A stretch of DNA of 64,000 nt. It comes from Mycteria americana (Eukaryota > Chordata > Aves > Ciconiiformes > Ciconiidae). The DNA lies in assembly GCF_035582795.1 (NCBI RefSeq), contig NC_134374.1:24257798-24321797 (forward strand). The letters are read 5' to 3'. The stretch's first letter is position 1; every line of letters starts with the position of its first letter. Under the pieces are notes generated by a model that had not been told where the DNA came from, searched no databases, and worked only from the letters and a program-made list of their open reading frames with translations. The translations under genes and the position numbers were made by a program. Below, one piece after another: positions 1-12,611 of the stretch.

Positions 1-1859
1 CACTCTTAACTTCTGGGGACAGAGCACACCAGGTAGACATCAGCCTTGCTCGCTTCAGGACCAGACGACCGCAATTTTCCCACCACATCCTCCTTTACAC
101 GGGACAGCGTTTTCCAGCTGAACTAAAAGGTGTATTTCGGAGAAACCCCCGAAGGAGCCTCGCCCTTACAGACGTGCTGCTGGGCAGAGAAGAGCAGGCA
201 GACACATCCAACACCTTCATCCCCAGAAGGCTGCAGGAGTGGCTTTGCCACTAGATGTCACAGCGATGCCGAGAGCTGCTGCCTGCCTGCTCCTCCCGAG
301 CAGGGCTTCCCTGCGCCCTGGAGCACAGCAACTCCTCGCAACCTCAGCCTGCGCCCAAGGCAGAGGAAACCCTTCTCCATCCTACACCTGCAGGGGTGCT
401 AATTAAGAATCCGGGAAAAATAAAAGCATATTAGTAAGGAGAGCAATACCAGCACCAAGTTCTGCCCCTGCCCCAGCTGCAGGCTGAGCAGCCTGGGTCC
501 TCGCCCGCTATGCAACTGCGGGCAGGGGTCAGATGTGGCACCCCCCATATGCTCCCCAGGAGCAGCTCAAGCTGCAGATGCTCCTATAGCTTCTCTATAG
601 GATTGGGCTTTGCAAAAAACACCCACGGCAGAAATCAGTCTTTAAAAAGAAAAAAAAAAAAAAAAAAGTACATTCATGCTTTAAACAGTAAACCCAATTA
701 TCTCAGAGCAACCAGTGCTGTGAGGGTCCAGCTCCCTCTCCTACCCTGGCAGCAGGGGGTTAACACGGCCACGGCCACCCCGTGGTGTGGGCAGGTTGCA
801 ATCACTTGCAGAAGCTTTCCCACTGGGCAGGAAACCACCCAAGAATCACTAGGGCAGAAAGAGAAAGCAGGTAGCAACAGGGCTTAGGGATCAGTTATAA
901 AAGAAAAGTTAGAGGCAAATAAATCAAATGCGCTATGACTTTTTTTGTTTGCTTCTGATTTTCCTTGCTTTTATAACAAGTAACACACCCCAATTTTTTT
1001 TTTCCAGTGGAAGAGTTAAAGCAATCCCCTTCCTGCTGCATCATCATAAAATAACTGCAGCTGCTTTGCTGCATGAATGTGAAAACATCTCAGACATACA
1101 TACAAAATATTTTGATAAACAACTAATGACTATTGTTGCTTCAGCTGTTGGATGCCCCAGTAAAATGGAACTCATTCTCAGGAAATGTTAAGTCACTCCT
1201 TCAAAATTAGGTCCCTTTAAATCGTCCCACTTGTGAACTACCAAAACCGAGATGGCCAAACCACAAACGTCTTTTAAGATTCTTGCTGCCCATGTTCAGA
1301 GGGTTTGGAGTATCTCCAGTATCTTCCATCTTCTCACCTTTGGGATCAGGAAAACTGACCTTCACTACTGCATGGCTCAGGTAGCATTTCATTTCGTGAC
1401 AAGGCCTACAATAACAAGTAGTTCTTACCTTGCTCAAACAGCAAACTAGTTGATTTGTGTTGGCTTTGCTCTCATGTAAAACACGTAAAAGCACTCCTTC
1501 AGAGAGGAAACCTATGCCAGCATCCTTCTTCACAATTTTCACCACTGCTGCTCCAATACGGATGGACCAGATCAAAGATGGGACAAGTTATCATGGAAGA
1601 TGCTACAGCACATGTTGTAAGTCAACAACCGCTAGTCAACCTCACGAGCGTGTGGCACATTCTCACACCTTCTGCCTCTTTCTTCAAAATAAAAATTTTA
1701 ACTTTTTATATGCCTAACCACTCATAGGAGGGAAAGTTTTAATGACTGGTAAATCCTTGTATCCATCTAATGGTTTAGTACTGGTTATTTGTCTGGAAAA
1801 AAAAAAAAAAAGTCATGCTCATACTTTACATCTGCTGGTGACCCCCAGATTGTTTTTAC
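1..1859 (-). other. Intron 5 of the Na+/H+ exchanger (partial)
   Basis: Non-coding by all signs seen. Bases 130-560 are relatively GC-rich without a recognisable domain on either strand. A-runs occur near 650-667 and 1799-1812. No conserved exchanger exon was recognised here. Confidence 0.6.
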
Positions 1860-2056
1860 CTGTACGAACACGGTGAAGAGGATGACAACTGTTGTTGCTG
1901 CAATGAAGAGCTTCTTTCTGGGAAAGTCAGGAAGCAAGAAAACCAAAGAGAAACAAATGGCTCCTCGGAGACCCCCGTACGCTATAATGAACTGGTCTTT
2001 GCTGGTGATGGTGTTCACGTGAAATCTGTTCACAAAGAAAGTCAGCACAAGAACCC
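1860..2056 (-). CDS. Na+/H+ exchanger, coding exon 5 (last exon in window)
   Basis: Encodes residues 404-469 (197 nt, ending in phase 0). It reads [20 protein letters not shown], then [20 protein letters not shown], a PRKKLF segment and [19 protein letters not shown] carries the arginine (residue 434 here) that matches NHE1 Arg458, needed for transport. The constant offset of 24 from human NHE1 numbering at three motifs shows that no core exon has been lost or gained. The acceptor is GCTTTTCAG/GGGTTC and the donor TACAG/GTAAAA. The expected next exon (the G-x-T-I/V-RPLV region) was not found between 1 and 1859, so the gene continues off the left edge. Confidence 0.92.
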
Positions 2057-5000
2057 CTGAAAAGCAGGAAAGAAGATGGGAGCACATCAAACAAAAAGAG
2101 CAATTAGATAAAACTCATACTCTTATGATAGATTTTATGATACCAGTAAAACATCACTGAACTGGTAAACACCAGTCACGAGGAACTGGCCGAGGCCCAA
2201 GGTGGTATAGTCCCAATATGCCACTGGAGAAGGGCTTTTCTTCCAGCCTGGTCCAACAGGTTTGCATTTGATTTGTCCAGATAAAAATTAATCCCCAGCA
2301 CATTTCTGATTTGGGGGGTCACAAACACCATTGACTGGCCACAGTTCGGGGGGCTTGTATGACTATAACATTTTAGGTAGCTCATCTCGTAGCAAATTCT
2401 CTTGTTTTTTAACTCAGCCTTGTGCTTATCACAGTCCACCTGCGAAACGAGAGTTTCCTTCAGAAGGACTCTGAACTCTGCAGGGGAGTTTTAGTGTCAT
2501 CCCGCTCCCACGACCAGAAAATACCCTTTACCTGGTGACTCAGCGTTCAGCATCAGCTAAATACTGAACAAACAATAACGACTGGCAACATAGGATGTAT
2601 CAGCACATTTATTTTGATGGTAGTTAATTAAAGTTTTTAGGGCAAATCTATAGTCATGTGCCAGCCGAAACTTTACTCGTATAATGATACAGAGCCAGAT
2701 TCTGAGAACTGAACTGAAATACTGACTGATTTATTCTAATTGGTGATAATAAATGCTTGAATTGCTTGGATTATAAATGCTCTCAAGGCAAACAACCAGC
2801 AACAATTTAGCCACAAGTTACCCTCCAATTTCCAAAAGTTTCCAAGCAGTAGCTTGGATAAGTAGCTATATTCTGCCTGTGTTAATGTTGTTTCTTCACA
2901 AATCTTTCACTCAAAGATTTATACTGTATGAATTTAAGACTACGTAAGGTGACACAGCAGTTGATGTGATTTATAGTCATTTGCAAATACGTAAACAGAT
3001 GCAGAAAGGTACAAGAAGTCGGGCCTTAAATCAGTAAGCCACGATCACAATACCAACGGATACGATAAGCATCTTATTTCCCGAAGATTGATGGCCATGT
3101 TGAGAACTGACGACACAGACCGTCATCGGCTTTTGCTAGGAATTAGCTGGATCCCCATCACTATTGCTTTCCTAAAGGGTGTTTGTAAAAGAAATAAACC
3201 TCAAAAATAGCGCACTTGTAATGTACATAGCAAACATCTTCCCGCACACGTACAACTAAAAATAGCTGAACTTCGATTGCACATCAGACCAGTTTGAAGA
3301 AAACAAAAGGCTGGGGATGGTCAATTAACTGAACCTTGCAACACCTTCCCCATCTCCGGAGCTCCGTGGAGCTGGTGCCCAGACCAGCAGATGTGAAGTA
3401 CTTCTGTTTCAAGGTTCTTTGTAACTTAAAAAATAAATAAATAAAATAAAGCATACCTCAGATCACATCTGCAGCTACTGTAAAGCTCAGGCAGTGCCGA
3501 CGATTTAAAGGAACAAAATTTACTTGAGCTGATATCCTGGCCTTTGTCTTAATTAATCCTTCCTCATAAATTATTATTAGCATTCCCTAAACTAATTCAA
3601 GGCCAGTTTGCTCCATGGGATGACACACAATTAATCATTTTGAACAGAATGTATTTTCTTCTGGAGATACACCTTGAGAAAGAGCAGAAGGAAACCTTCC
3701 TAGTGCTTGGGTAACAGTAGGATACTAGTGCTGTCACGCAATTAAGGTCTTTTGCTTTTCAGATCCTTGCAATTCCAATCCTTGTATCAAAGTAATTCCA
3801 GTCCCCAGGCTTCAGCAGAATCATTTCTCATTTAAGAGCACTGGGAGGGTCCAATAAAGGACTAGAGTACAGTTTACACACTAATCCCAGCACTGTCAAC
3901 CCAAAAGTCCCCAATTCCGGCAAGCAAACTCTATGGGTGCCTCCCATTTCTGGATCAGTGCCCTGAGCACGTCCGGAGCTGCCGGACGAGTCTGGGCAGG
4001 TCAGGGTCTAACCTCACCCACCACCTCCACAGCAGGAGTTGCCCAGCCCGGCTTCCCGCAGCACCCTGCCTGGCTTGCGTCCTCCCGGCACACCTACGGC
4101 TCTCCAGCAAGGTGCTGCGGAAAAGGGACGCCCTATTCAGGATCAGATGCGCAAGACGATTTTCAGCCCTGGTTTGTATGTTCTTATGTAATTCAAGGGG
4201 GATTTCTGAACAGAAAGAGGGTTTTCTTTCCCGGCTGCAGCGCTGAGCCCTTCTCTAATAATGTGCTGCATAATTTGAGAATGCAATCAGAAGAGCTGTG
4301 TTTGGAGAGCCAGGGGATTTCCCGTGTGTTTTTGTAATGTTACCATGTTCCTTATGTCTTGCAATGAAGACTTTTTGAACCAAAAAATGTCAAACTCACT
4401 CAAAACTTCTTTTCATTTCAGCAAATAATTTAAGAGAAACCACTTAATCGTAATAAAACATTTGCATGCATGCACAACTGACTAATAAGCATGTTTCCAA
4501 GTGCATTTATGGCGCACAGTTACTAAAACAAACCTTGGCACGTATTAACAGCAATAAAACCCATTCTGCTATGTCTTGCTAATCATGGCCTATCCTATTT
4601 AAGCAATTTCTTGAAGCGTCTATCAAATTTGGGTTCACTCTGTTTGACTCAGTGGTCTGTAAACGTAAATCCTGTTGAATGTTTTTTAGCTTTCAAATTC
4701 TTTGCCAAAAATGTGTTCTCTGTTGCATTTGCAGATATAGTTAATATATAGAAACACCCATAAATGAGAAGGTAGGCACCTTGCACTCGCTTGGGCGACA
4801 GTAACTGCACACTATAAGAGGCAATGGAGAATCAGCCTCTCCGAACACCAAATCAGCGCAAGATACAACTGGGGACAATGGTAAAACAGTGCATCTATTT
4901 GTCTGGTCATTTACAATGCATGAAAATGGGATCCAGAGTATTCTGGGACCAGGACTCAGGTTTTCATCGTAACTGGTCTCCAGAAGATTATCTTTAGCCA

Positions 5001-5938
5001 CAATTATGAGGGGTGTATTTTCATGCATAGCTCTCTTCCTCTTGTTATCACTAAGTCTCGGACGTTTTTTTTACTGTGAGGTTGGTCAAACGCTGCAATA
5101 AGTTCCCGAGGGAGGTTATAGCATCTCCGTCCATGGATAATCAAAAGCCACCTGGACACAGTCCTGTCTAGCTGACCCTGCTTAAGCAGGGGGTTGGACC
5201 AGATGATCTTGAGAAGTCCCTGCCAACCTCAGCAATTCCCTGATTCTGTGCAATTCTCTCATTCTCAGTCCTTATCTGAAGTTCTTGAGTTGGAGCAGAA
5301 GCATCCTCACATTTTAGGTCCCAGTTCTCATCTACCCTACTAAGCTGGGTAAATGCTCTTCTGTAAAGCAGAACAGCATCTCCCGGGACAGCTGTTTGAA
5401 GGTTCCTCCAGTTCCCATTTAAGGATGCTGCTGTACACAAACTTGTTAGGAATTAAATCCCTTAAATCTCTGCAATTCAGAATATGCAGTCAGAGGCCCC
5501 ATGGTTTTACACGGCTCTCTGATCCCAAGCTACGTACTTACAACCTCCCTGCTACTGTGAAGATACCAAGGGACTAAGACACACTGAAATGGAAGAGGAG
5601 ACCACGGCAATCAAAGGAGGGTCTAAGACAGAGGTATATCGTAGGTATCACGACTTAGTTATTTAGCACCAGTGCTGCCTATGGTGAGTGCACAGACTAG
5701 GAAATTGCAGTAAAATGCAAGACGTACTGCCGAGCAAGCGACGGAGGAGGAGGGAAGCATTGGCTGGGGTGTCCCACTTCAGTCCTTGCATTCACATCTG
5801 GAATGACCACACATACAGAGCGAGCAGCAAAGGCCGATGGTGGGGGGAGGAGCATTCTCTCATTTAATGGCATCACATTTTTCACTCCCATAAGTAATAA
5901 TACATGTAAAAAAAATAAAATCTATAATTTCACCATAC
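2057..5938 (-). other. Intron 4 of the Na+/H+ exchanger
   Basis: About 3.9 kb of intron, mostly AT-rich, containing the CR1 tail at 5.09-5.25 kb. Nothing else was identified. Confidence 0.7.
5092..5249 (+). mobile_element. CR1 LINE fragment (3' end)
   Basis: Matches the well-known CR1 3' end. It has the GGAGGTTATAG...CATCTCC block, then CCACCTGGACACAGTCCTG, GACCCTGCTTAAGCAGGGGG, TTGGACCAGATGATCTTGAG, a CCTGCCAACCTCAGCAATTC-type block and a terminal GATTCTGTG-like repeat unit. It is a severely 5'-truncated dead copy in exchanger intron 4, with its plus strand antisense to the gene. Confidence 0.88.
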
Positions 5939-6156
5939 CTAGTGCTCTCCAAATGAGACAGAAAATGACAGTGAAGCAAATGTATGGCCAGTTCCACTCA
6001 TGATTTTCTCCAATGGTGGAAACGCCAAGAAAGATGAAGATGAGGGTATCACTAACGCTGCTCCACATCTTCATGAAGTATTTGACTGTGGTGTGAGACT
6101 TCAGAGAGATGTTGGCCTCCACGTAACGTTTCATGCCCATAGCGCAAGCAATGATG
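5939..6156 (-). CDS. Na+/H+ exchanger, coding exon 4
   Basis: Encodes residues 331-404 (218 nt). It reads [17 protein letters not shown], then [39 protein letters not shown] and a membrane helix ending LIWRALG. The [23 protein letters not shown] block is closest to NHE1, while GENHEWNW is closest to NHE2/NHE4. This mixture is the main reason a specific symbol is withheld. The acceptor is TTTTCTCAG/CATCATT and the donor CACTAG/GTATGG. The Gly codon is split with exon 5, giving [11 protein letters not shown]. Confidence 0.92.
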
Positions 6157-9100
6157 CTGAGAAAATGAAAACGAAACAATAAATTTTTCTACTTAAGCAC
6201 ACAAAATCGACACATTGTCATTTATAAAAAAAAAAAATGGGCTTCATGAAGTCTTAGATGTTTGCAGACATCTCACTGGGTAGTGATTCGCTTCCTACAT
6301 CAGTCCAACGATACCAGGAGGACCACCAGGACAGTAAGATACTATATAGGTTGACCAGACTGTCTGAATCTGGTTTTTAACAGATAAACAACTCACCATC
6401 TATTGCGTTTATCATAGCCATACAGCAATACCTACAATTAACTACACCCAGCTCTTCCCATCACAATACACTGTTTTCCGTTCTTTAACTTTGCCAAACT
6501 CTAACCATCTGGGCTGAAGAGTTTCATGCTCAGGAGCCCACACGACTTATTTTGCACGGATGAGAGAAAGACTTTTGAGGGAACGGGCGACTTGTTTCTC
6601 ATCCTGAGAAACGTGTAAATAGGAGTCCTGCGAGTTTGGCTGATATCTGCTCGCTACAGCAGATTCTTGTAGGACTCGGAATCAGTGTAGTTTAAGAGCA
6701 GCCTGGATGCTGTGCTCCTTCACCCAAGGGACCAAAGCTCACCTGAAGCTGGAGAAACTCAAGCATACAACATACCTCACACTGTATATTTCTAAGCCCG
6801 ACTGGACTTGCACTGTATATTATTTGGGCCCAGTTAGGAAGCCATTGGCTCCATGCAACCAAGAGACAATAAAATGCTCAAGCACGCTCATGAGGCTGCA
6901 CAATGAGCCAAGAAATGCTGTTGCTATCGTCGGAACATCTGACCTCCTCAGGTATCGCATATCCAAGGTCACTTCAGAAGTGTGCAGCACCAATTAAAAC
7001 TTCCGCCTTGCAATTTTTCATGGATAATTGGTTCTTCAAGTTACAGGGTACATGTGGTTAGCCTAATTCATCAGCTTTTCAAATCAATACATTTTCAGGC
7101 CAGCAATCTTAGAAGGTCAAAACAATCGAGCGCTCAAAATGTCGAAGCTCCATTTTTTATATTTTAACCTGGACAGGAACATTTTGTTCTAAACATTGCC
7201 CCAGCAATAGCAAAGCGGCTTCACGTTTCCGAGATCTGATTTCCATTCGTATTTGGTAAGGCCATCCACACGGAGCTTTATCACATTAAAAATTCCTTTC
7301 ACGGGGGACATCATGGTAACTCTCTTTACATTATATCACACGCAGACAAGCCCACAGAGAAGTAGATCTTTGGCTTGCAAAAGTGCACCTGGGTCTGGCA
7401 AACTGACTTTAAACACCAGCTCTGACCAGGACAGGAATGTGACCCCTACAGATGCAAATAGGTGTTAAGATAGGTGGTGGCCTCCGCAGCACATTCTCCA
7501 TAATGTATCCTCTCAGCTAAGAATTATTCAGAAAACAGCCATGCAACTACTGCTTTGCAGTGAAAACATCACATTTAACCCCGGAATTTCACAAAGGAGA
7601 TTCTTTGCATTATTTGGGCTTCGATGGAAAAAACCCAGGGTTGGCCCCGACCCCAGCAAGCGGGACAGTTTGCAGACGGGCAGAGCTGACCGTGCTCTGG
7701 TTGTGGTTTTATAACCTGTATGAAACCAAAGACCCTGATTGTGCCCTCCACAGCGATTTCTTTATTTCAGGAAGAGACTGTCGGCCATCGCATTGCCGCT
7801 CCTGATCTGCACCGCCCTAACAGAGGCAGAGTAAGGGCCGCTTTCCTTCTGGCTCACCAGCGAATCACTAACACATCCTCACTGCCACAGCTCTGCATCT
7901 CTTGTTGGACCACGACAAAGGAATGAACAACCGCTACGTTAATTTCTGCTCTACTTAAAGCACTAAGAAAATCAGCAACGCTGTTACGGGAAAATATTTA
8001 TCAGATATTCAGTTGGAACAACAAATGAGAAATTACAAGGAAAAAAGATTTTTTTTTTTTTTTTTCAAATGAAGATGCACTTCCACCCACTGCGAGTTGC
8101 TGATTACTGGGCTTTGCATTCAAACAAAAAACCCCCAGCAAACACACACGTTCCTATTTCTTTCATTTAAAAATAATTGTTATTTGTTTTTCCTCATCGC
8201 CATGAAAAAAGCATACTTTTTTTAAAGGAGAAAGAAACATTTGGGTTTGTCTGAAATTAAAACTGGGCTTCAGGGAGAGGACCTGTAGTAAAGGCACAGG
8301 ATACAAAGGGTCGCACTCGGAAAAGCCACAATGCTCTTACTGGGGAAAGAGATCCCCTTTTATCCAGCAGCATGAGACCAAGGTTCAAATACCCTTTTTC
8401 ATCTAACGTTCTTTGAGTTCCCATCTTTCTTCTCCTAAGAAAACGTACCAATACCAAAAATGTTCTGAAATCGGTCTTTTTTGATTTATCCTTTTCAGAC
8501 TGACCCACTTTGCATAAAGCACTGAGCCAGAAAGAGTAACAGGGATGGAACCACAAGTGAAGGGAAAAAAAAATAAAATTAAAAAAAAATCTTCTGTTTC
8601 TGTGTCTGCCTCAATAAAGAGTGGATAAAATAGTTCCAGCTAGGAACAAAGAAATCCAACAAATATTTATGGGAAGTCACTTCCAGAGCCATGGTTTGGG
8701 AACACTTCTTGGGAAAAGGATGTGGGTTCACACCAGATTCACAGACAGGGAATAAACTTGACCTGTTCTGTCACAGCTTCAAAGATGGGCAAGGGGGGGG
8801 AAAAAGGAAGAGAGAAACCAAACTAAAAAACATTTGCAGAACTGTTTAGCAGATTGGGTTGCGTTCACAGATTTTTTTTTTTTTTTTTTGGACTATGTAG
8901 AATTGATTTTTTTTGGCAATCAATTTATTTTTCAAAGAAACAAACTGCCAAGATCTGCTTCTTATAATACAGTATTCCCTGGTCACAAATGAATGAATTG
9001 TTTGAAATCAAGATATATAAAAGAGGCATTTATAATTTGGCAATTATAAGACCGGCAGAGCAGGAATCAGCTGCCTGTGCAGTTGTTTTGCTTTAGAAAC

Positions 9101-10961
9101 AATGCATTATTCAAAAGAATAGAAAATGGGTTCCATAATGGGTACAGTAGACTGTGATTGATAGAAGGAGACACCATTAGGATTGAATGTTTTCTGCTCC
9201 GTGATGATTATGCAGCATATTTATTTCACTGTTTTGTCTTACGCTCCTATAAATAGGCTTTCTCTTACCTATTCCCGGAGCTAGAATTGTTTTCAGTAAT
9301 GCTAGAATATTGCTCCTATTAACCATTTGAGGAAAAAAAAAAAATCTGCAAGATAGAGGAATGGTTTCTATCCAAAGCAGTACCCTTGGTTTTAAAATAG
9401 ATCTGCCAGATACTCCTGTGTCTAGCTGGTACCTGACTTAATTTTTTTATTTTCTTTTTATCTTCATTATTATCGGATTTACGGTTGTTTACACTGTAGC
9501 TATCAATGCAGTCTAAGTGCACTTCATAGTCTTTAGGGAAATATTAAGTAGGTGGTGGTGATCCTCAGCACCAGCTGGCTTAGTTCAGGCAGGAGAACCA
9601 AACGCAACAGATATCAGCCCACAGAAGCCAGAAGGACGGAATCACTCTGGTTTTCATCTGTCTCCGCTTCCCAAGGCGAGCTTTCTTTGACCATTAGGAT
9701 TGTGGCATCTATTTTTTTCTCAGCACCTGCTCTGCAAGTGAAATGCACGACGTAAGCCCAAAGCTCAGTTACCTCTCTTAAAAGTGAAGGATCTGTCCCA
9801 AAATTATTCATTTTATCGAAAGACCTACCCAGTAAAAAAGAAAAATAAATTAACTGTATTATCTATAAATTACAATTTGCGAAAGACTGAATTTACAGAA
9901 ACAAATAGCTTCTCTTCGCTGATCTGAAAAGTTGCACGGGAATACGCGAGATGGTATCCGATACAGCGCGGGACTCGGCTGCGGGACACGGGCCGTCCTC
10001 GTCTGCCCGTGTTGCTATACCCTGGTTGCACAAAAGCTTCACCGAGTAAACCCTTCAGTGCTCTAAAGTGGTTTTTAGATTGAAGAGTGTACAGGACTGA
10101 CCGTGCTGTAGCAAATTGCAAGCAGTTTGGGTTTAGTAGCTTTGCGACCCTGATCTCCGACGACTTTGGCTGAAACTGGTCAGCAGATTTCAAACGTTAC
10201 TGGAGACAGAGAGATGATGGATGACACCCTCGCTCCGGAGGCCAGACTAACTCACGAGCTGTGTCTGAACAACTTCTGGCAGTAAGTCTGAATCTCCAAA
10301 GAGGAGGTGTCCACTAGAGCCCTCCACCCCCGCACAGCAGGAGTATTCCCAGGCGCCGGCTCTGTCGGGGATACACAACTCCCACCCCATCGCTCTGCTC
10401 CCTCACCGTAAGGTCTCTCTCAGCACGCCCCAAGCTAGCCGGTAGGTAGGGCATGCACATCAGGAGGAGGGTGCTAGAACAGACGTGCTCTAAACTCAGA
10501 GCAAACCTTTCTGAGGATGTGATTGAATACTCCCTGCAGCTCTTCCAATGTTAGTTTTGACTGGGCCACACATGGAAAATAACAAAATATGCCAAGAAAG
10601 CCTCTTCTGGCTCTGCCAAACTCTCTAGACATCTCGCTGCTTGAACGTTCAGGGTTTCCAAACGGAAAACATGGGGCTCAAATAAACGTTCCTCAATAAC
10701 TTACATAAACCGATCAGCCATCTGAAGCTTGCCCAGCAGTAGTCATCTGGATTGCTTGTGACTTGCAGCGATCACCATTGCCGTGTAACGTGTGGAACGG
10801 GGTTACACCTCCCAGCTCTTCCACAGGCTTTTATACTCGCCGTTCGCTGCCATACACAGATTTCCAACTAAGCAAACTTACTTTAAAACTTTTTCTGATA
10901 CTTTTCAGTAAATACAGCCAGAAAGCCTTCCCGGACAGATGAGATGCTGGGACATACTTAC
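6157..10961 (-). other. Intron 3 of the Na+/H+ exchanger
   Basis: About 4.8 kb with poly-T runs at about 8048-8065 and 8869-8889 and A-rich stretches near 8565-8590. A small inverted repeat, AATTGATT (8901-8908) and AATCAATT (8918-8925), could form an 8-bp stem. No coding exon was recognised. Confidence 0.65.
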
Positions 10962-11212
10962 GCCACGATCCCCGAAAGGTGAAACATTTCGGCAGTGAGG
11001 TAGGAAAGATAGCTGTACAGGAAGACAAAGAGCGGTTCGATGACACGGATATCCTTGGTGAATCGCGTGGTAAAGGCGGCAGTCATCCCAAAAATAAGAC
11101 CTACTAAAACTCCTCCTAGCCCAACCACAAAGAATTTTCCAACTCCAGCAAACACATCCACACTTTTGATGGTTGGCATTTCACAGAAAGATCGAAATAG
11201 CTTGTAGAGCAC
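10962..11212 (-). CDS. Na+/H+ exchanger, coding exon 3
   Basis: Encodes residues 248-331 (251 nt, ending two bases into a codon). It reads [13 protein letters not shown], a loop, then [20 protein letters not shown] and, after [28 protein letters not shown] followed by MFHLSGIV. The [13 protein letters not shown] and FHLSGI blocks are signatures of the NHE1-5 group, not of the organellar NHE6-9 group. The acceptor is TTTCACCCAG/GTG and the donor GTGGC/GTAAGT. The Ala codon split across the junction with exon 4 restores LSGIVAIIACAMG. Confidence 0.92.
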
Positions 11213-11404
11213 CTGGGTGAAAAACGAAAGAGGAAAAACAGCCATTAATGAGATGGCCAGACATAGCATACGTTAACCAGACATGGCCATACGTAACGAT
11301 GACACTAAAATACGCTGCTGGGATTTCTGCCAGTGCAGGGTCAGCATCCTTCTCTGGAGGTCAGGCTCCTACCCGGGGGTGCTGCGGCACTCACGTGCAT
11401 TTCT

Positions 11405-11409
11405 ATCTC
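11405..11409. repeat. Target-site duplication of solo LTR copy 1 (left)
   Basis: ATCTC directly before the LTR, identical to 11957-11961 directly after it. Confidence 0.85.
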
Positions 11410-11956
11410 TGTCCTGGTTTCAGCTGAGATAGAGTTAATTTTCTTTACAGTGGCTGGCATGGGGCTGTGTTTTGGATTTGTGCTGAAAACAGTGTTGATA
11501 ACACAGAGATGTTTTAGTTGTTGCTGCACTGGGCAAGGACTTTTCAGCTTCCCCTGCTCTGCCAGGTGCAGAAGAAGCTGGGAGGGGACACGGCCAGGAC
11601 AGCTGACCCCAACTGCCCAAAGGGACATCCCACACCATATGGTGTCATGCTCAGCATGTAAAGCTGGGGGAGAAGAAGGAAGGGGGGGACGTTCGGAGTG
11701 ATGGCGTTTGTCTGCCCAAGTCACGGTTACACGTGATGGAGATGGCTGAACACCGGCCTGCCCATGGGAAGCAGTGAATGAATTCCTTGTTTTGCTTTGC
11801 TTGCGTGTGCGGCTTTTGCTTTCCCTATTAAACTGTCTTTACCTCAACCCACGAGTTTTCTCGCTTTCACCCTTCGGATTCTCTCCCCCACCCCACTGGG
11901 GGGAGTGAGCGAGCGGCTGGGGGGGCTTCGTTGCTGGCTGGGGTTAAACCACAACG
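11410..11956 (+). mobile_element. Solo LTR of an endogenous retrovirus (ERVL-like), copy 1
   Basis: A 547-bp element beginning TGTCCTGGTTTCAGCTG and ending GGGGTTAAACCACAACG. It is flanked by a perfect 5-bp direct repeat ATCTC (11405-11409 and 11957-11961). The terminal CA has decayed to CG. An ATTAAA polyadenylation-type signal is at 11827-11832. No internal viral coding sequence flanks it, so it is a recombined solo LTR. The 5-bp target duplication fits ERVL-type integration. It is antisense to the exchanger gene. Confidence 0.9.
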
Positions 11957-11961
11957 ATCTC
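11957..11961. repeat. Target-site duplication of solo LTR copy 1 (right)
   Basis: ATCTC, identical to 11405-11409. Confidence 0.85.
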
Positions 11962-12147
11962 CAGACACACGCAGAGATGTTCACCTAAAAGCTTCTCAGG
12001 ACCTCAGGCCAGAGAAGTGGACCAGGAGCCCTCTGCTAGAAGAGGTTGTTGATGCCTTTTCCCTCTGCAGATCTCATGTCCCACCTCTCAGCACCAGCCC
12101 ATCCTTCCTCTGAGCGTTAAATACTCAAAATAAAGGCTAGTCCTTAC

Positions 12148-12611
12148 CACCGTCACCGCGTCATTCAGGAGCGATTCGCCAAAGACCAAAATGTGTAGCT
12201 TTTCATTGACGTGTATCTCTTCAAAGACGGCTAACACCGCCACGGGATCCACGGCGGCGATGAGGCTGCCGAAGAGGAGGTTGTGGAGCAACGACACGTC
12301 CTGCAGGTGAAAGGCTTTCACCTGGCAGATCCCGTACAAGGAAAAGCCGATCCCAAACACGTTCCATACCGTCCCCACGACGGCGTAGAGGAGGATAGTG
12401 CCGATGTTCTCAAAAAAGGGACGGCTGGGCATGAAGTACCCCGCATCAAGGACGATGGGTGGCAGCAGGTAGAGGAAAAAGATGTCGCTGTCCATAACAG
12501 GCGGTGACTTGTCGTTTAAGCCGTAGATGATTCCCCCCATGATGAGTCCTACAAATATCAATAAACAGCTTTCGGGAACGACGGAAGGCAGCTTGTTATA
12601 TAGATGAAACC
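12148..12611 (-). CDS. Na+/H+ exchanger, coding exon 2 (core membrane helices, ion site)
   Basis: Encodes residues 93-247 (464 nt; starts in phase 1, ends in phase 0). It holds most of the transport core: [20 protein letters not shown], then [30 protein letters not shown], the [16 protein letters not shown] segment (Asp214, matching NHE1 Asp238) and [14 protein letters not shown], whose Asn242-Asp243 pair matches the essential ND pair of NHE1. All of these are invariant or nearly so in functional exchangers, so nothing suggests decay. The acceptor is a long poly-U tract ending CCTTCCAG and the donor is GTG/GTAAGG. The next exon continues as V-L-Y-K-L, as in other family members. The solo LTR at 11.4-12.0 kb lies 192 bases downstream in intron 2. 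Confidence 0.93.

Larger units (their letters stand above)
11213..12147 (-). other. Intron 2 of the Na+/H+ exchanger, mostly a solo LTR
   Basis: A 935-base intron, 547 bases of which are the inserted solo LTR listed separately. The remaining roughly 190-200 bases on each side hold the normal splice signals of exons 2 and 3. Confidence 0.8.

Noticed and set aside
1207-1575. Candidate next exon of the exchanger
   Set aside because: The 122-codon frame does not contain the expected conserved T-I/V-RPLV region or tail motifs.
2176-2439. Minus-strand frame between exchanger exons 4 and 5
   Set aside because: Exon 4 joins exon 5 exactly in phase with a family-conserved sequence, leaving no room for an extra exon.
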